The notes: generated by a model from the sequence alone, not told the origin. DNA of 64,000 nt from Serratia plymuthica NBRC 102599 (GCF_001590925.1 NZ_BCTU01000035.1:1-64000); one strand, 5' to 3'. Shown: positions 1 through 11,295, numbered from the stretch's first letter. Numbers and translations are program-made.

Positions 1-157
1 GCGCAGCATTAAACCGTATTGGGCGGGGGCCGTCAACGGCTTTATGCGTGAAATACCTGAAAAAGCATTCGGTTGCTGACTTTTCAGGCAAGGCGCGCAA
101 AAGTACGCCCATTTTGGTTGCGAAAGTGCCTCGTCAGCCCAGCCTTTCGCCGTTCAA
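1..157. other. Window edge, no recognised gene
   Basis: No gene can be assigned here. An open frame enters from the left edge and stops at 77-79, but its 25 residues match nothing I recognise. Positions 56-88 form an interrupted inverted repeat, CCTGAAAA (56-63) against TTTTCAGG (81-88) with an inner AGCA/TGCT pair. It could act as a transcription end for yjdC, which reads towards it from the right. Confidence 0.3.
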
Positions 158-733
158 TCAGCCTAAAGCACCGTTTCTGCGGCACTGCGCTACCTGCAAG
201 ATATCTTCTGCCAGCCGTTTGGCGACGGATACATCCTGGAGCTGGCGTTTTACCAGCAGTTTGCTCAGGCAGCCTTCCTGAATCAGCTCCATCTGCTGCG
301 CCACCATATCGGCGTCGTCGGCGTCCATTTGGCGCAGCAGGTCGCGGGTCAGCTCCAGCGACGTCAGCTTTTGCTGCTCCGCCAATTGGTGTATCGGGTG
401 ATCCACCTCCGGGAAGAAGCTGCAGGCAGCAATAAACAGGCAGCCGGGATAACGATCGTGCCGGACGTACTCCGCCAGAACGTCATAGCGCGCCAGCAGC
501 TTTTGCTGCGGGCTCAGGGTTTCGTCCAACAGCAGTTGGCGGCGCCAGGTGTCAATTTGCTGGCCGTGGTAGCGCAGGCTGTCGTACAGCAGCGCCTCGC
601 GATCCGGCCAGAAGCGTTTAAGGTCGCCCGGCTGCACGTCGAGTTTGTTTGCCAGCATTTCCAATGTGGTGGTCGCCAGGCCCTGTTGTTCCAACAGCCC
701 CAGTGCCGTATCAAGGACGTGTTCGCGTTGCAC
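158..733 (-). CDS. yjdC: TetR-family transcriptional regulator YjdC
   Basis: A 191-residue TetR-type regulator, the same length as E. coli YjdC. The N-terminal part is the helix-turn-helix DNA-binding domain, in which the stretch [20 protein letters not shown] (about residues 21-40) is the recognition region. The rest is the helical ligand and dimerisation domain, including the family stretch [19 protein letters not shown] at 731-733 was chosen as start because GGAGGG lies just upstream and it gives the E. coli N-terminus; a longer frame to 817 would overlap dsbD. It follows dsbD by 40 bp on the same strand, so it is probably co-transcribed. Its ligand and targets cannot be read from sequence. 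Confidence 0.88.
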   Translation of the reverse strand: MQREHVLDTALGLLEQQGLATTTLEMLANKLDVQPGDLKRFWPDREALLYDSLRYHGQQIDTWRRQLLLDETLSPQQKLLARYDVLAEYVRHDRYPGCLFIAACSFFPEVDHPIHQLAEQQKLTSLELTRDLLRQMDADDADMVAQQMELIQEGCLSKLLVKRQLQDVSVAKRLAEDILQVAQCRRNGALG

Positions 734-773
734 TTGTGCTCCCTCCAAATTCGGTTCTGATCCACAGTGTCGT

Positions 774-2480
774 TTACCGCACTGTTTTCTGCAAATGCGC
801 GCTGAACGCAGGCGCATTCATAAATCCGGTGACGCGTGCGGCCGGCACTTCCTGGCCCGCGCCGTTAAAGAACAGAATGGTCGGCAGCCCAAGGACCTTC
901 AGGTGCTTGAGCAGCGCCGCCTGTTCGGCGTTGTTGGCGGTCACATCCGCCTGCAGCAGTACGGCATCGGCCAGCTTAGCCTGAACTGCCGCATCGCTGA
1001 AAGTATATTTTTCGAACTCCTTGCAAGCGACGCACCAGTCGGCGTACAGATCCAGCATCACCGGTTTCCCCTGTGCCTGCTGCAGCGCCAGGTTGAGTTG
1101 TTCTACGTTATTAATCCGCGCGAAGTTCAGGTGCGCCGGTACCCTCTGCTGGGCGTCATTGGTGCCGAAGGCCCAGTCTTGCAGCGGCCTTGCGGCGATC
1201 ACCGCCGCTGCCAGCAATAGCAACTGCAATGCACGCGCCCAGCCGCGCGAGGTTTTCAGGCTCAGCGCGAATGCCCAACCGAAGAATGCCACCCCGAGCA
1301 GGCTCCATAACCGCAGTCCCCAGGCATCGCCGATTACCCGCTCCAACAAGAAGACCGGCAGCGCCAGGATCACAAAGCCGAAGGCTTCTTTTACATACTG
1401 CATCCACGGCCCGCTGCGCGGCAGAAGACGATTGCCGAACAGGGTGACGAACACCAGCGGAATACCCATCCCTAGCGCGTACAAGTACAGCGTGCCGCCG
1501 CCGGCCCACATATTGCCGCTCTGGGCGATGTAAAGCAGAATGGCGCTGAGCGGCGCGGTGGTGCAGGGCGAACAAATTAATCCGGCCAGTGCACCCATCA
1601 GGAACACCCCAGGCAGCGAGCCGCCCTTTTGGGTGTTGCTCCAGCCTGCCAGCCGCGTTTGCAGCGAAGAGGGCAACTGCAGCGAATACAGGCCAAACAT
1701 CGACAGCGCCAGCGCGATAAACAGCACCGACAGGCCGATCAGCACGTACGGGTGCTGCAACGCCGCCTGGAACTGCAACCCGGCGGCCGCGACCACCAGA
1801 CCAAGCAGGGTATAGGTTAGCGCCATGCCCTGTACGTAAACCACCGCCAGCGCCAGAATGCGTCCGCTGCTGTGTGGCTTTTCGCGGCCCAGAATGATGC
1901 CGGAAATCAATGGGTACATCGGCAGCACGCAAGGGGTGAAGGCAATGCCAATGCCAATCAACAGGGCCCAAAGTGGCGAAAACGGCAGGTTGGCTGGCGC
2001 GGGTTCCGTTGGCGCGTCAGCGGGCGGGGTTGTGGCGGCACTCACCGCATCCAGTGGGATCACACGCGTTTCAGGCGGGTAACAGAAGCCGGCTTCCGCA
2101 CAGCCCTGATAGGTCACGCTCAGGCTGGCCCCTTTGGACGCCTGTTGCAGGGGAATGTTCAGAGCGAGCTGTTGCTTGAAAATAGCGACTTCACCGAAGA
2201 ACTCGTCCTTGTGGCTCAGCCCTTCGGGCAGCTCAACGGTGCCTAGCGCTGCCTGCTGCGGTACCAGTTTGATTTGCTGACGATACAGGTAGTAACCGGG
2301 ACGGATTTGCCAGCTCAGGGCCAACTGGCGATCTTGCTGCTTAAAATCAAAGGCGAATGCCTGATCGACGGGCACGAACTGGCTGCCGCCGCTTTGACCG
2401 AACAGCGATGCCTGAGCCGCCTGCGGCAAAAAAAACAGGCTGCAGATCAGGAAGATTAATTTAATGAGGCGTTGATCCAT
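774..2480 (-). CDS. dsbD: Thiol:disulfide interchange protein DsbD
   Basis: DsbD carries electrons from cytoplasmic thioredoxin across the inner membrane to periplasmic DsbC, DsbG and CcmG. The 568 residues show a signal peptide (about 1-24) and a periplasmic N-terminal domain with Cys127 and Cys133 in [12 protein letters not shown] central bundle of about eight membrane helices carries the transmembrane cysteines in FTPCVLPM and ICSPCTTAP. The C-terminal thioredoxin domain has the WCVAC active site (Cys483, Cys486). The start overlaps the end of cutA by 25 bp, which indicates translational coupling in a cutA-dsbD-yjdC operon as in E. coli. Confidence 0.97.
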   Translation of the reverse strand: MDQRLIKLIFLICSLFFLPQAAQASLFGQSGGSQFVPVDQAFAFDFKQQDRQLALSWQIRPGYYLYRQQIKLVPQQAALGTVELPEGLSHKDEFFGEVAIFKQQLALNIPLQQASKGASLSVTYQGCAEAGFCYPPETRVIPLDAVSAATTPPADAPTEPAPANLPFSPLWALLIGIGIAFTPCVLPMYPLISGIILGREKPHSSGRILALAVVYVQGMALTYTLLGLVVAAAGLQFQAALQHPYVLIGLSVLFIALALSMFGLYSLQLPSSLQTRLAGWSNTQKGGSLPGVFLMGALAGLICSPCTTAPLSAILLYIAQSGNMWAGGGTLYLYALGMGIPLVFVTLFGNRLLPRSGPWMQYVKEAFGFVILALPVFLLERVIGDAWGLRLWSLLGVAFFGWAFALSLKTSRGWARALQLLLLAAAVIAARPLQDWAFGTNDAQQRVPAHLNFARINNVEQLNLALQQAQGKPVMLDLYADWCVACKEFEKYTFSDAAVQAKLADAVLLQADVTANNAEQAALLKHLKVLGLPTILFFNGAGQEVPAARVTGFMNAPAFSAHLQKTVR

Positions 2481-2779
2481 AACAGGTAGTCTTTATCTCC
2501 AGCCATCACCGGCAGCACCAACAGCTCGGGCGTTTGATACGGGTGATGTTGTTTCAGGGTGCTGAGCAGGGCATCTTGATGGCGGCGATCGCTTTTGAAC
2601 AGCATCTGCACTTCGTACTCCTGTTCCAGTTTCCCTTCCCAGTAATAGAGCGATGTCGCGCCGGGCAGCAACGTGGCGCAGGCTGCCAGCTTTTCCCCCA
2701 AAATCCGGGCCGCCAGGTCTTGCGCGGTAGCCTCATCGGGCGCGGTACAGAGTATGACGACAGCTTCGCAATCAGACAT
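2456..2779 (-). CDS. cutA: Divalent-cation tolerance protein CutA
   Basis: CutA is a small trimeric cytoplasmic protein linked to tolerance of copper and other divalent cations; its precise biochemical role is unsettled. The family signature is complete: [38 protein letters not shown] and the C-terminal [15 protein letters not shown] chose the ATG at 2777-2779 (107 residues) because GAGAGGG sits at the proper distance. An in-frame ATG at 2794 would add five residues but has no ribosome binding site. It is first in the cutA-dsbD-yjdC cluster and overlaps dsbD. Confidence 0.93.
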   Translation of the reverse strand: MSDCEAVVILCTAPDEATAQDLAARILGEKLAACATLLPGATSLYYWEGKLEQEYEVQMLFKSDRRHQDALLSTLKQHHPYQTPELLVLPVMAGDKDYLLWINASLN

Positions 2780-2878
2780 CTTCAGCCCTCTCATCCAGAT
2801 TATCAGTAGGCACTATACCCTGAAGGCGAGTTGGCTAGAAGGCGAGTTTATCGCCAGTGAGGCGAGGTTCGGGGGAGA

Positions 2879-2898
2879 ACCGGGGCCGCAGCCCCGGT
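2879..2898 (-). terminator. GC-rich hairpin downstream of dcuA
   Basis: A perfect 8-bp stem ACCGGGGC / GCCCCGGT with a CGCA loop follows the dcuA stop codon. The U-run after it on the minus strand is weak, so it may be a 3' end stabiliser rather than an efficient terminator. Confidence 0.5.
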
Positions 2899-2905
2899 CA
2901 AAAGA

Positions 2906-4207
2906 TTACAGCATCACGCTGCCCAGCAGGAAACCGAACAGCACCGCCAATACTACCCCGATGGTGCCGGGGATAAAGAACGGGTGGTTAAACACGAAAC
3001 GCCCGATGCGCGTGGTGCCGGTATCGTCCATCTGCACCGCCGCGACCAGTGTCGGGTAGGTTGGCAGAATGAACAGGCCGGAAACGGCGGCGAAGGACGC
3101 GATGGCGGTCAGCGGCGAGACGTTCAGCGCCAGCGCCATCGGCATCAGCGCCTTGGCGGTGGCAGCCTGCGAGTACAGCAGCGCAGAACAGAAGAAGAAA
3201 ATCACCGCCAGCAGCCACGGATGGGATTGAATCACAGCGCCTGCGGTCTCTTTGATCCAGTCGATGTTGGCCTGCACGAAGGTATCGCCCAACCAGGCCA
3301 CGCCCAGGATACAGATACAGGCGCTCATGCCGGCTTTGAAGGTACTGGAGTTGAGCACCATATCGGTGTCGACGCGGCACAGCAGAGTGGTCAGCGTGGC
3401 GACGCTCAGCATGATGATCAAAATGGCATTGGTGGTGTTCATCAAAGGTTTTGCCACCAACCCAAGGCCCGGGCTGTTGATGATGGCGTAGGCTACCACG
3501 CAGACCACACCCAGCAGGAACAGCAGTACCGAGGCTTTGGCGCGCGGTTTGATGTCTATCGCCTTGTTGCCGCGCAGGGTAATCAGGCCTTCTTCCAGGC
3601 GTTTCAGGTAAACCGGGTCGTCAGACAGTTTGGAGTCAAACAGCCAGGACACCAGCAGCGACATCAACAGCACGGCGCAGAAGGTGGACGGCATCACCAC
3701 CATCAGCATATGCAGATAGCTGACGCCATGACCTTCCATCACCGAAGACATATACACTACGGCGGCGGAAATCGGCGAGGCGGTGATGGCGATTTGCGCA
3801 GCTACTACGGCGGTAGACAGCGGTCGGCAAGGCTTGATGCCCTGTTCTTTCGCCACTTCGGCGATGACCGGCAGGGCGGAGAGGGAGATATTGCCGGTAC
3901 CGGCGAAGATAGTCAGGAAATAGGTGACGATCGGCGCCAGAATCGTGATGTGTTTAGGGTTCTTGCGCAGCAGTTTTTCCGTTTGCTGCACCAGATAATC
4001 CATACCGCCGGCCACCTGCATGGCCGAGATCGCGGCAATCACCGCCATGATGATGGAAATCACGTCGAAAGGGATGCTGCCCGGCTTAACGCCAATCAAC
4101 GCCAGGACCAAAACCCCCAACCCGCCTGCAAATCCGATACCGATACCGCCCAATCTGGCCCCTAAAAAAATGGCCAGCAGAACGATAACCAATTCTACGG
4201 CTAACAT
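2906..4207 (-). CDS. dcuA: Anaerobic C4-dicarboxylate antiporter DcuA
   Basis: An inner-membrane antiporter that exchanges fumarate, malate or aspartate for succinate. The 433 residues equal the E. coli length and are hydrophobic throughout, with ten or more membrane segments beginning at the N-terminal LVIVLLAIFLGARLGGIGIG. Downstream of aspA on the same strand with 125 bp between them, it forms the aspA-dcuA pair, so the product of aspartase (fumarate) and its transporter are made together. This fits the fumarate reductase operon 8 kb away. A hairpin between aspA and dcuA (4276-4312) suggests that dcuA transcription is partly separate. Confidence 0.96.
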   Translation of the reverse strand: MLAVELVIVLLAIFLGARLGGIGIGFAGGLGVLVLALIGVKPGSIPFDVISIIMAVIAAISAMQVAGGMDYLVQQTEKLLRKNPKHITILAPIVTYFLTIFAGTGNISLSALPVIAEVAKEQGIKPCRPLSTAVVAAQIAITASPISAAVVYMSSVMEGHGVSYLHMLMVVMPSTFCAVLLMSLLVSWLFDSKLSDDPVYLKRLEEGLITLRGNKAIDIKPRAKASVLLFLLGVVCVVAYAIINSPGLGLVAKPLMNTTNAILIIMLSVATLTTLLCRVDTDMVLNSSTFKAGMSACICILGVAWLGDTFVQANIDWIKETAGAVIQSHPWLLAVIFFFCSALLYSQAATAKALMPMALALNVSPLTAIASFAAVSGLFILPTYPTLVAAVQMDDTGTTRIGRFVFNHPFFIPGTIGVVLAVLFGFLLGSVML

Positions 4208-4275
4208 AGTGTCTACTCCTTAAAATAAGATTATTTGAAAATGAAAAGTTAAAAATTTGTGGGCGACAGAAAGTA

Positions 4276-4312
4276 AAAAGGCACGCTATCCAGAGGATTT
4301 AGCGTGCCTTTT
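4276..4312 (-). terminator. Terminator between aspA and dcuA
   Basis: A perfect 13-bp inverted repeat, AAAAGGCACGCTA (4276-4288) with TAGCGTGCCTTTT (4300-4312), follows the aspA stop codon. The A/T ends give a U-run on the minus strand, so it should reduce read-through from aspA into dcuA. Confidence 0.8.
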
Positions 4313-4332
4313 AGGGCTACCGGGTGTATCTG

Positions 4333-5769
4333 TTATTGTTCATTTTCATCCGTATAGCGTTTGGCTTTATAGGCCGGGTGCATCAGGTTCTCCACGGAGA
4401 AGATGTCATCCAGCTCGGCTTCGGTCAGCAGGCCGCGTTCCAGTACCACTTCACGTACGCTTTTGCCGGTTTCGGCACAGATCTTCCCGACGATGTCACC
4501 GTTGTGGTGGCCAATGAACGGGTTCAGATAGGTGACGATACCGATAGAATTGAACACGTAGTGTTCGCAGACTTCTTTATTCGCGGTAATGCCGTTAATG
4601 CATTTTTCCAGCAGGTTATAGCAGGCGTTGGTCAGGATGTGGATTGACTCAAACATCGCCTGGCCAATCACCGGCTCCATCACGTTCAACTGCAGCTGGC
4701 CCGCTTCGGCGGCCATGGTAACGCAAGTGTCGTTGCCAATCACCTTGAAACACACTTGATTGACCACTTCAGGTATCACCGGGTTCACCTTGGCCGGCAT
4801 GATGGAGGAGCCCGCCTGCAGTTCCGGCAGGTTGATTTCGTTCAGGCCGGCGCGCGGGCCAGAGGACAGCAGGCGCAGGTCGTTACAGATCTTGGACAGT
4901 TTCACCGCCAGACGTTTCAACGCGCTGTGTACCATCACGTAGGCGCCGCAGTCGGAGGTGGCTTCGATCAGGTCTTCGGCCGGTACCACCGGCAGGTTGC
5001 TGACTTCCGCCAGCTTTTGCACCGCCAACTGTGGGTAGCCTTCCGGCGTGTTCAGCGCAGTGCCAATCGCCGTGGCCCCCAGGTTCACTTCCAGCAGCAG
5101 TTCTGCCGTGCGATGCAGGTTGCGGGTTTCTTCTTTCAGCAGCACGCTGAACGCGTGGAATTCCTGACCCAGAGTCATAGGCACGGCATCCTGCAACTGC
5201 GTGCGGCCCATTTTCAGAATGGTTTCGAACTCTTTCGCCTTGCGATCAAAGCCTTCACGCAACTGGTTAATGGCGTCGATCAGTTTCTGGTTGGAGGCGT
5301 AAACCGCAATGCGGAAACCGGTGGGGTAGGCGTCGTTGGTGGATTGGCATTTATTAAGGTGATCGTTAGGGTTCAGATACTGATATTCGCCTTTCTGATG
5401 GCCCATCAGTTCCAGACCGATATTCGCCAGCACTTCGTTGGTGTTCATGTTCAGCGAGGTACCTGCGCCGCCCTGGAACACATCGACCGGGAACTGGTCC
5501 ATGCATTTGCCTTTATCCAGCACTTCGTCACAGGCTTGAATGATGACATCAGCGATTTTACGCGGAATGGTTTTCAGTTCTTTATTCGCCATCGCTGCGG
5601 CTTTTTTTACCATTACCATGCCACGGACAAACTCGGGCACATCGCTGATTTTGCTGTTACTGATATAGAAGTTTTCAATCGCACGCAGGGTATGAACACC
5701 GTAATAGGCTTCTGCGGGGACTTCACGTGTTCCTAACAGGTCTTCTTCGATACGAATGTTGTTTGACAT
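4333..5769 (-). CDS. aspA: Aspartate ammonia-lyase (aspartase)
   Basis: Aspartase deaminates L-aspartate reversibly to fumarate and ammonia. The 478-residue protein matches the E. coli length and belongs to the fumarase/aspartase superfamily. The signature loop [11 protein letters not shown], which carries the catalytic serine, lies near residue 317-327, and the substrate-binding stretch [17 protein letters not shown] is also present. The start at ATG 5767-5769 has AAGG ten bases upstream. A putative CRP site lies about 190 bp upstream, consistent with the known catabolite control of aspA. It feeds fumarate to DcuA and FrdABCD, both in this window. Confidence 0.98.
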   Translation of the reverse strand: MSNNIRIEEDLLGTREVPAEAYYGVHTLRAIENFYISNSKISDVPEFVRGMVMVKKAAAMANKELKTIPRKIADVIIQACDEVLDKGKCMDQFPVDVFQGGAGTSLNMNTNEVLANIGLELMGHQKGEYQYLNPNDHLNKCQSTNDAYPTGFRIAVYASNQKLIDAINQLREGFDRKAKEFETILKMGRTQLQDAVPMTLGQEFHAFSVLLKEETRNLHRTAELLLEVNLGATAIGTALNTPEGYPQLAVQKLAEVSNLPVVPAEDLIEATSDCGAYVMVHSALKRLAVKLSKICNDLRLLSSGPRAGLNEINLPELQAGSSIMPAKVNPVIPEVVNQVCFKVIGNDTCVTMAAEAGQLQLNVMEPVIGQAMFESIHILTNACYNLLEKCINGITANKEVCEHYVFNSIGIVTYLNPFIGHHNGDIVGKICAETGKSVREVVLERGLLTEAELDDIFSVENLMHPAYKAKRYTDENEQ

Positions 5770-6115
5770 GAGAACCTTCTTTATATTGCTGCCGAATTAA
5801 TTAATAGTCAGGGAATCAAATTATGTTGCCGAAGGCTTCAGGCATGAAACGATTAACCATAGCGCCCGTTGCAGCCCAGATCATATGCTGGTTAGTAATA
5901 AATGACTGAATCCAGATCACCTTCTGAGCCTTCTGGAATCACGCTTTTCCTGTTCTGTGATCTCATTCACGTTTGTTAACTTTAGCAATAAAAAAGGCCG
6001 TTGGTTGAAATGACGGCGGGATGACCCCATTGTAATGGTGTCGGCCGTTTACCGGCCCCCCTTTTCACCTTGCCGCCACCGTGCGGGAACGTGCCGTTAC
6101 TTATAGGAGAACCAG
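5770..6115. other. aspA-fxsA divergent intergenic region
   Basis: This 346-bp gap must hold the promoters of both divergent genes. I see a CRP-like site at 5956-5971, and near fxsA an imperfect palindrome around CCATTGTAATGG. E. coli has yjeH near this point, between fxsA and groES; no such gene is seen here. No open frame in the gap looks like a gene. Confidence 0.5.
5956..5971. promoter_or_regulatory. Putative CRP (cAMP receptor protein) site
   Basis: TGTGA, six bases, then TCACG matches the CRP consensus TGTGA-N6-TCACA with one mismatch. It is 187 bp upstream of aspA and 145 bp upstream of fxsA. E. coli aspA is known to be CRP-activated, so aspA is the likelier target; the assignment here is inference. 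Confidence 0.45.
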
Positions 6116-6607
6116 GTGCGCTGGTTACCGTTACTGCTGATATTTCTGTTGGCTTACATCGAAATATCTCTATTTATCAAAGTCGCCGCCGTATTGGGCG
6201 TGGCGATAACCCTGTTGCTGGTGGTATTCACTTCCTGCGTCGGCATCTCGTTGGTGCGCAACCAGGGCATGAAAACCTTCGTGCAAATGCAACAGAAACT
6301 GGCCGCCGGAGAAAGCCCGGCTGCGGAAATGGTGAAAAGCGTTTCACTGGTACTGGCGGGCTTCCTGCTGTTGGTGCCGGGATTCTTCACCGATTTCCTT
6401 GGCCTGCTGTTGCTGCTGCCGCCGGTGCAAAAATCGCTGACGCTGAAATTGATGCCGCATCTTTCGGTCTACCGTCCCGGCGGCTGGAGCCAGGGCGGCG
6501 ATGCCGCCAACGGCAACACCTTCGATGGCGAGTTTCAACGTAAGGACGACGATCGTTATACGTTGGATCATCAGCCGGACGATCATGACAAGCGCAACGA
6601 TCGTTGA
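6116..6607 (+). CDS. fxsA: Inner-membrane protein FxsA
   Basis: FxsA is a small membrane protein named because its overproduction lets E. coli escape exclusion of phage T7 by the F plasmid; its normal role is unknown. The 163 residues begin with two hydrophobic segments (MRWLPLLLIFLLAYIEISLF and a second near 24-45). A third lies near residue 80-105, and the tail is polar and charged. The start is a GTG at 6116 with TAGGAGA just upstream. It lies divergent from aspA and upstream of groES, and a strong terminator separates it from the heat-shock operon. Confidence 0.92.
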   Translation: MRWLPLLLIFLLAYIEISLFIKVAAVLGVAITLLLVVFTSCVGISLVRNQGMKTFVQMQQKLAAGESPAAEMVKSVSLVLAGFLLLVPGFFTDFLGLLLLLPPVQKSLTLKLMPHLSVYRPGGWSQGGDAANGNTFDGEFQRKDDDRYTLDHQPDDHDKRNDR

Positions 6608-6633
6608 AAAAACGCGGCCTCGGCCGCGTTTTT
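6607..6633 (+). terminator. Terminator after fxsA
   Basis: A GC-rich stem AACGCGGCC / GGCCGCGTT with a very small loop is followed by TTT. It begins directly at the fxsA stop codon and separates fxsA from the groES promoter. Confidence 0.85.
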
Positions 6634-6686
6634 CACATTTTGCTCCTCTGGATTGCCGTCAAAAGCGAAAATTTTTTTGACTGGCC

Positions 6687-6715
6687 CCTTGAAGGGGGAT
6701 GGAATGCCCCCATTT
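6687..6715 (+). promoter_or_regulatory. Sigma-32 heat-shock promoter of groES-groEL
   Basis: CTTGAA at 6688-6693 and CCCCATTT at 6708-6715 are separated by 14 bp, which fits the sigma-32 consensus and closely resembles the E. coli groE promoter. The groES start codon is about 80 bp downstream. Confidence 0.88.
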
Positions 6716-6793
6716 CAAATCCCACGAGGCCGGTAACAACAATCCGGTGACAACCCTAAATCTGATAGAAACCTTCTTACAGGAGAGCGTTCA

Positions 6794-7087
6794 ATGAGTA
6801 TTCGTCCATTGCATGACCGCGTTATCGTCAAGCGCAAAGAAGTTGAATCAAAATCTGCTGGCGGCATCGTTCTGACTGGCTCTGCAGCGGGTAAATCTAC
6901 TCGTGGTGAAGTTGTGGCAGTGGGTAAAGGGCGTGTTCTGGAAAGCGGCAACATCCAACCGCTGGATGTGAAAGTTGGCGATATCGTGATTTTCAACGAC
7001 GGCTACGGCGTGAAAGCAGAGAAGATCGACAATGAAGAAGTGTTGATCATGTCCGAAAGCGACATTCTGGCAATTGTTGAAGCGTAA
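6794..7087 (+). CDS. groS: Co-chaperonin GroES (Cpn10)
   Basis: GroES is the heptameric lid that closes the GroEL folding cage. The 97 residues equal the usual length. The N-terminal signature [20 protein letters not shown] and the mobile loop [16 protein letters not shown] (about 23-38) that docks onto GroEL are intact. CAGGAGAG precedes the ATG. It is the first gene of the groES-groEL operon with a 49-bp gap to groEL, and is driven by the sigma-32 promoter at 6687-6715. Confidence 0.99.
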   Translation: MSIRPLHDRVIVKRKEVESKSAGGIVLTGSAAGKSTRGEVVAVGKGRVLESGNIQPLDVKVGDIVIFNDGYGVKAEKIDNEEVLIMSESDILAIVEA

Positions 7088-7124
7088 TTACGCTTTATCT
7101 TCTGAACTGAACGAAACGAGTTGA

Positions 7125-8783
<1,659 letters not shown>

Positions 8784-8810
8784 TCATCCCCCACACTGTC
8801 TGTGTGCTGA

Positions 8811-8840
8811 GAACCCCGGTCAATTGGCCGGGGTTTTTTT
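8811..8840 (+). terminator. Terminator of the groES-groEL operon
   Basis: The stem AACCCCGG / CCGGGGTT encloses a short AT-rich loop and is followed by seven T residues, a classic Rho-independent terminator 28 bp after the groEL stop. Confidence 0.92.
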
Positions 8841-9029
8841 ATTCTGTGCTCTTTGCCGCACTGTATTTGATGATATTTTTGCAGCCCGGAGTGATTTAGC
8901 TGGTAAACTGATATTTCATCAGCTGTCGCTCAAGGCGTTGACCCGGTACCCGTGGCAACGGATGCTTAAGAGATAGCAACGCTTTCTGATAAGCTTGTGC
9001 AGAATTCTCAATATCATATGGGGAACAAG

Positions 9030-9374
9030 ATGCGGATTAAAGCCTTACTGGGTCTTTCGGCAGCTATGCTGCTGGCAGGTTGCAGCAGCACCAACGAACT
9101 GTCCGCCGCAGGCCAGCAGGTCAAATTTACCGACACCAAACCGGCGGCTGAATGCCAGCTGGTGGGCGAAGTGACCGGCACCCAGAGCAACTGGTTGTCC
9201 GGTAACGGCGGCGAAGGCAGCTCTATGCGCGGTGCGGCAAACGACCTGCGTAACAAGGCAGCGGCAATGGGTGGCAATGTCATCTATGGCGCAACCAGCC
9301 CGACGCAGAACCTGCTTTCAAGCTTTGCCCCGCTGGACAGCAAAATGATTGGCCAGGTTTACAAGTGCCCCTAA
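9030..9374 (+). CDS. yjeI: DUF4156 lipoprotein YjeI
   Basis: A 114-residue predicted lipoprotein of unknown function with the lipobox LLAGC, so Cys20 should be lipidated. The mature part contains the strongly conserved blocks ECQLVGEVTGTQSNWLSG and SSMRGAANDLRNKAAAMGGN seen in E. coli YjeI. I start at ATG 9030 because GGGGAA lies immediately upstream and the result is a proper signal peptide; an ATG at 9018 and one at 8997 would add residues that disturb it. It is a single gene between groEL and the convergent epmB. Confidence 0.9.
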   Translation: MRIKALLGLSAAMLLAGCSSTNELSAAGQQVKFTDTKPAAECQLVGEVTGTQSNWLSGNGGEGSSMRGAANDLRNKAAAMGGNVIYGATSPTQNLLSSFAPLDSKMIGQVYKCP

Positions 9375-9400
9375 CGCAGTAACGAGCAGGGTATAACACA

Positions 9401-9432
9401 AAAAAGAGGCATGCCCAGGCATGCCTCTTTTT
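9401..9432. terminator. Bidirectional terminator between yjeI and epmB
   Basis: A perfect 15-bp stem, AAAAAGAGGCATGCC with GGCATGCCTCTTTTT, has A/T ends on both sides. It therefore works in both directions for the convergent genes yjeI and epmB. Confidence 0.93.
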
Positions 9433-9453
9433 GTATCTGGAACGGGCAGTCGA

Positions 9454-10482
9454 TCAGCTTTGCATCAGATGCAGATCGAGGGGGGTTTTGCTTGGCTTGC
9501 CGCCGACTTCACGCGTCAGACGCGGCACCATGTAGCCGGAAACTTTGCTCAGCAGCGCCTGCATGATCGCGCGCGCTTCGTCGTCGCTGACCATAAAGTG
9601 TGCCGCGCCCTGCACCTTATCCAGTACGTGGATGTAATAGGGCAGAATGCCGGCATCAAACAGCGCGTTGCTCAGTGTCGCCAGCGTGTCGGCGTTGTCA
9701 TTGATACCGCGCAGCAGCACGCTTTGATTTAGCAGCGTGACACCTGCCAGACGTAGTTGCGCCATGCTGGCCTGCAGCTCGCGGTCAATTTCATTGGCGT
9801 GGTTGATGTGCGTAACCATCAGCACCTGCAGGCGCGAAGCGGACAGCCGACGGCACAGCTCCGGCGTAATGCGTGCGGGGATCACTACCGGCAGACGGGT
9901 ATGGATACGCAGGCGTTTCAGGTGCGCAATGGCTTCCAACTCGCCGATTAGCCAGTCGAGTTCATGATCTTTCGCCATCAGCGGATCGCCGCCGGAGAAA
10001 ATAATCTCATCCAGTTCCGGGTGTTGGCGGATATAATCCAGCGCCTGACGCCAGTTGGCCTTGTTGCCTTGGTTGTCCTGATACGGAAAATGGCGGCGGA
10101 AACAGTAGCGGCAGTTGACCGCACAGCCACCCTTGACCAGCAGCAGAGCGCGGTTACGGTATTTATGCAACAGGCCTGGCACCACGCTGCGCTGTTCGTC
10201 CAGCGGATCGGTAGTGAAGCCGGGCGCATTGATGAATTCTTCGCTAACGGTCAGGACCTGGCGCAGCAGCGGGTCATTGGCATCGCCGGGGCGCATGCGT
10301 GCCGCGAAGGCGCGAGGGACGCGCAGTGCGAACAATCGACGGGCCTCGCGGCCCTGCGGCAGGTCCGGATGCGTATTCAGTGATAAAAGCTGCAGTAATT
10401 CATCAGGATCGGTAATAACATCGGCGAGTTGATGCAACCAATCTTCTCTATATGCCGTATTTTGGGTTATAATGTGTGCCAT
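9454..10482 (-). CDS. epmB: EF-P beta-lysylation protein EpmB (lysine 2,3-aminomutase type)
   Basis: EpmB is a radical SAM, PLP-dependent enzyme that converts (S)-alpha-lysine to (R)-beta-lysine, which EpmA then attaches to elongation factor P. The 342 residues equal E. coli YjeK. The iron-sulfur motif CAVNCRYCFRRHF (Cys120, Cys124, Cys127) is intact, followed by the GGDPL SAM-binding element. It is transcribed divergently from its substrate gene efp with 43 bp between the start codons, and epmA lies about 6 kb away in the same window. Confidence 0.96.
   Translation of the reverse strand: MAHIITQNTAYREDWLHQLADVITDPDELLQLLSLNTHPDLPQGREARRLFALRVPRAFAARMRPGDANDPLLRQVLTVSEEFINAPGFTTDPLDEQRSVVPGLLHKYRNRALLLVKGGCAVNCRYCFRRHFPYQDNQGNKANWRQALDYIRQHPELDEIIFSGGDPLMAKDHELDWLIGELEAIAHLKRLRIHTRLPVVIPARITPELCRRLSASRLQVLMVTHINHANEIDRELQASMAQLRLAGVTLLNQSVLLRGINDNADTLATLSNALFDAGILPYYIHVLDKVQGAAHFMVSDDEARAIMQALLSKVSGYMVPRLTREVGGKPSKTPLDLHLMQS
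10468..10473 (+). promoter_or_regulatory. Putative -10 element for efp
   Basis: A perfect TATAAT lies 53 bp before the efp start, inside the first codons of the divergent epmB. I see no good -35 hexamer at 16-18 bp, so the promoter assignment is tentative. Confidence 0.35.
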
Positions 10483-10525
10483 TTTTTTGGCTAAGCTACC
10501 AGTTTAAATATTCAGAGGGGCCATC

Positions 10526-11092
10526 ATGGCGACTTATTCTAGCAACGATTTCCGTCCGGGTCTTAAAATCATGTTCGAAGGCGAGCCTTATGCCATCGAA
10601 TCCAGCGAGTTCGTTAAACCGGGCAAAGGCCAGGCGTTTGCGCGCGTTAAAATGCGCCGTCTGCTGACCGGCAGCCGCGTAGAAAAAACCTTTAAATCTA
10701 CCGACTCTTGCGAAGGCGCAGACGTTGTAGATACCAACATGAACTACCTGTACAACGACGGTGAGTTCTACCACTTCATGCACCCTGAGACTTTCGAGCA
10801 ACACGGGGTTGAAGAAAAAACCGTTTCTGACGCGGCAAAATGGCTGCAAGATAACGCGGAATGTATCGTTACGCTGTGGGACGGCCGCCCAATCGCCGTT
10901 CAGCCACCGAACTTTATCGAAGCAGAAATCACGGATACCGATCCTGGCCTGAAAGGCGATACTGCCGGTACCGGCGGCAAGCCTGCGACCCTGAGCACTG
11001 GCGCCGTGGTAAAAGTGCCATTGTTCGTACAGATTGGCGAAGTTGTCCGTGTTGATACTCGCTCTGGCGAATACGTTTCACGCGTAAAATAA
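10526..11092 (+). CDS. efp: Translation elongation factor P
   Basis: EF-P binds the ribosome between the P and E sites and relieves stalling at polyproline stretches. The 188 residues show the KOW-like N-terminal domain followed by two OB domains. The modified residue Lys34 sits in KPGKGQ at the tip of the N-terminal domain, the site used by the EpmA/EpmB pathway. CAGAGGGG precedes the ATG at 10526. It is flanked by the divergent epmB and ends at a terminator before ecnA. Confidence 0.98.
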   Translation: MATYSSNDFRPGLKIMFEGEPYAIESSEFVKPGKGQAFARVKMRRLLTGSRVEKTFKSTDSCEGADVVDTNMNYLYNDGEFYHFMHPETFEQHGVEEKTVSDAAKWLQDNAECIVTLWDGRPIAVQPPNFIEAEITDTDPGLKGDTAGTGGKPATLSTGAVVKVPLFVQIGEVVRVDTRSGEYVSRVK

Positions 11093-11101
11093 GTTTCCAA
11101 A

Positions 11102-11130
11102 CAAAGGAGCCCTGAGTGGCTCCTTTGCTT
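11102..11130 (+). terminator. Terminator after efp
   Basis: The 10-bp stem CAAAGGAGCC / GGCTCCTTTG with a six-base loop is followed by a T-rich stretch. It sits ten bases past the efp stop codon. Confidence 0.85.
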
Positions 11131-11163
11131 TATCCCTTTCCGCATATCGTTGGCAGACTCTGC

Positions 11164-11295
11164 ATGATGAAGAAAACTCTGTTGGCCGTGATCTCCCTGT
11201 TGTTACTTGTCTCCCTTAGCGGTTGTAATACTTTCCGTGGTTTCGGTGAGGATGTTCAGCACCTCGGCGGCGCTATTTCACGGACGGCCAGCTAA
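11164..11295 (+). CDS. ecnA: Entericidin A lipoprotein
   Basis: A tiny lipoprotein of 43 residues (42 if the second ATG at 11167 is used). It has a signal sequence and the lipobox LSGC, giving a mature peptide of about 23 residues that starts at Cys21. The mature part CNTFRGFGEDVQHLGGAISR closely follows E. coli EcnA. In E. coli, EcnA is described as an antidote to the bacteriolytic entericidin B. A ribosome binding site is not obvious. It lies directly upstream of ecnB in the same direction, as in E. coli. Confidence 0.88.
   Translation: MMKKTLLAVISLLLLVSLSGCNTFRGFGEDVQHLGGAISRTAS

Noticed and set aside
2-79. Open frame entering the window from the left edge
   Set aside because: The 25 visible residues match no family I recognise, and the stop sits inside an inverted repeat; I could not decide whether it is a gene end.
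2984-4165. 393-residue plus-strand frame opposite dcuA
   Set aside because: Gln/His/Gly-rich composition typical of an antisense shadow of a membrane protein gene; dcuA is unmistakable on the minus strand.
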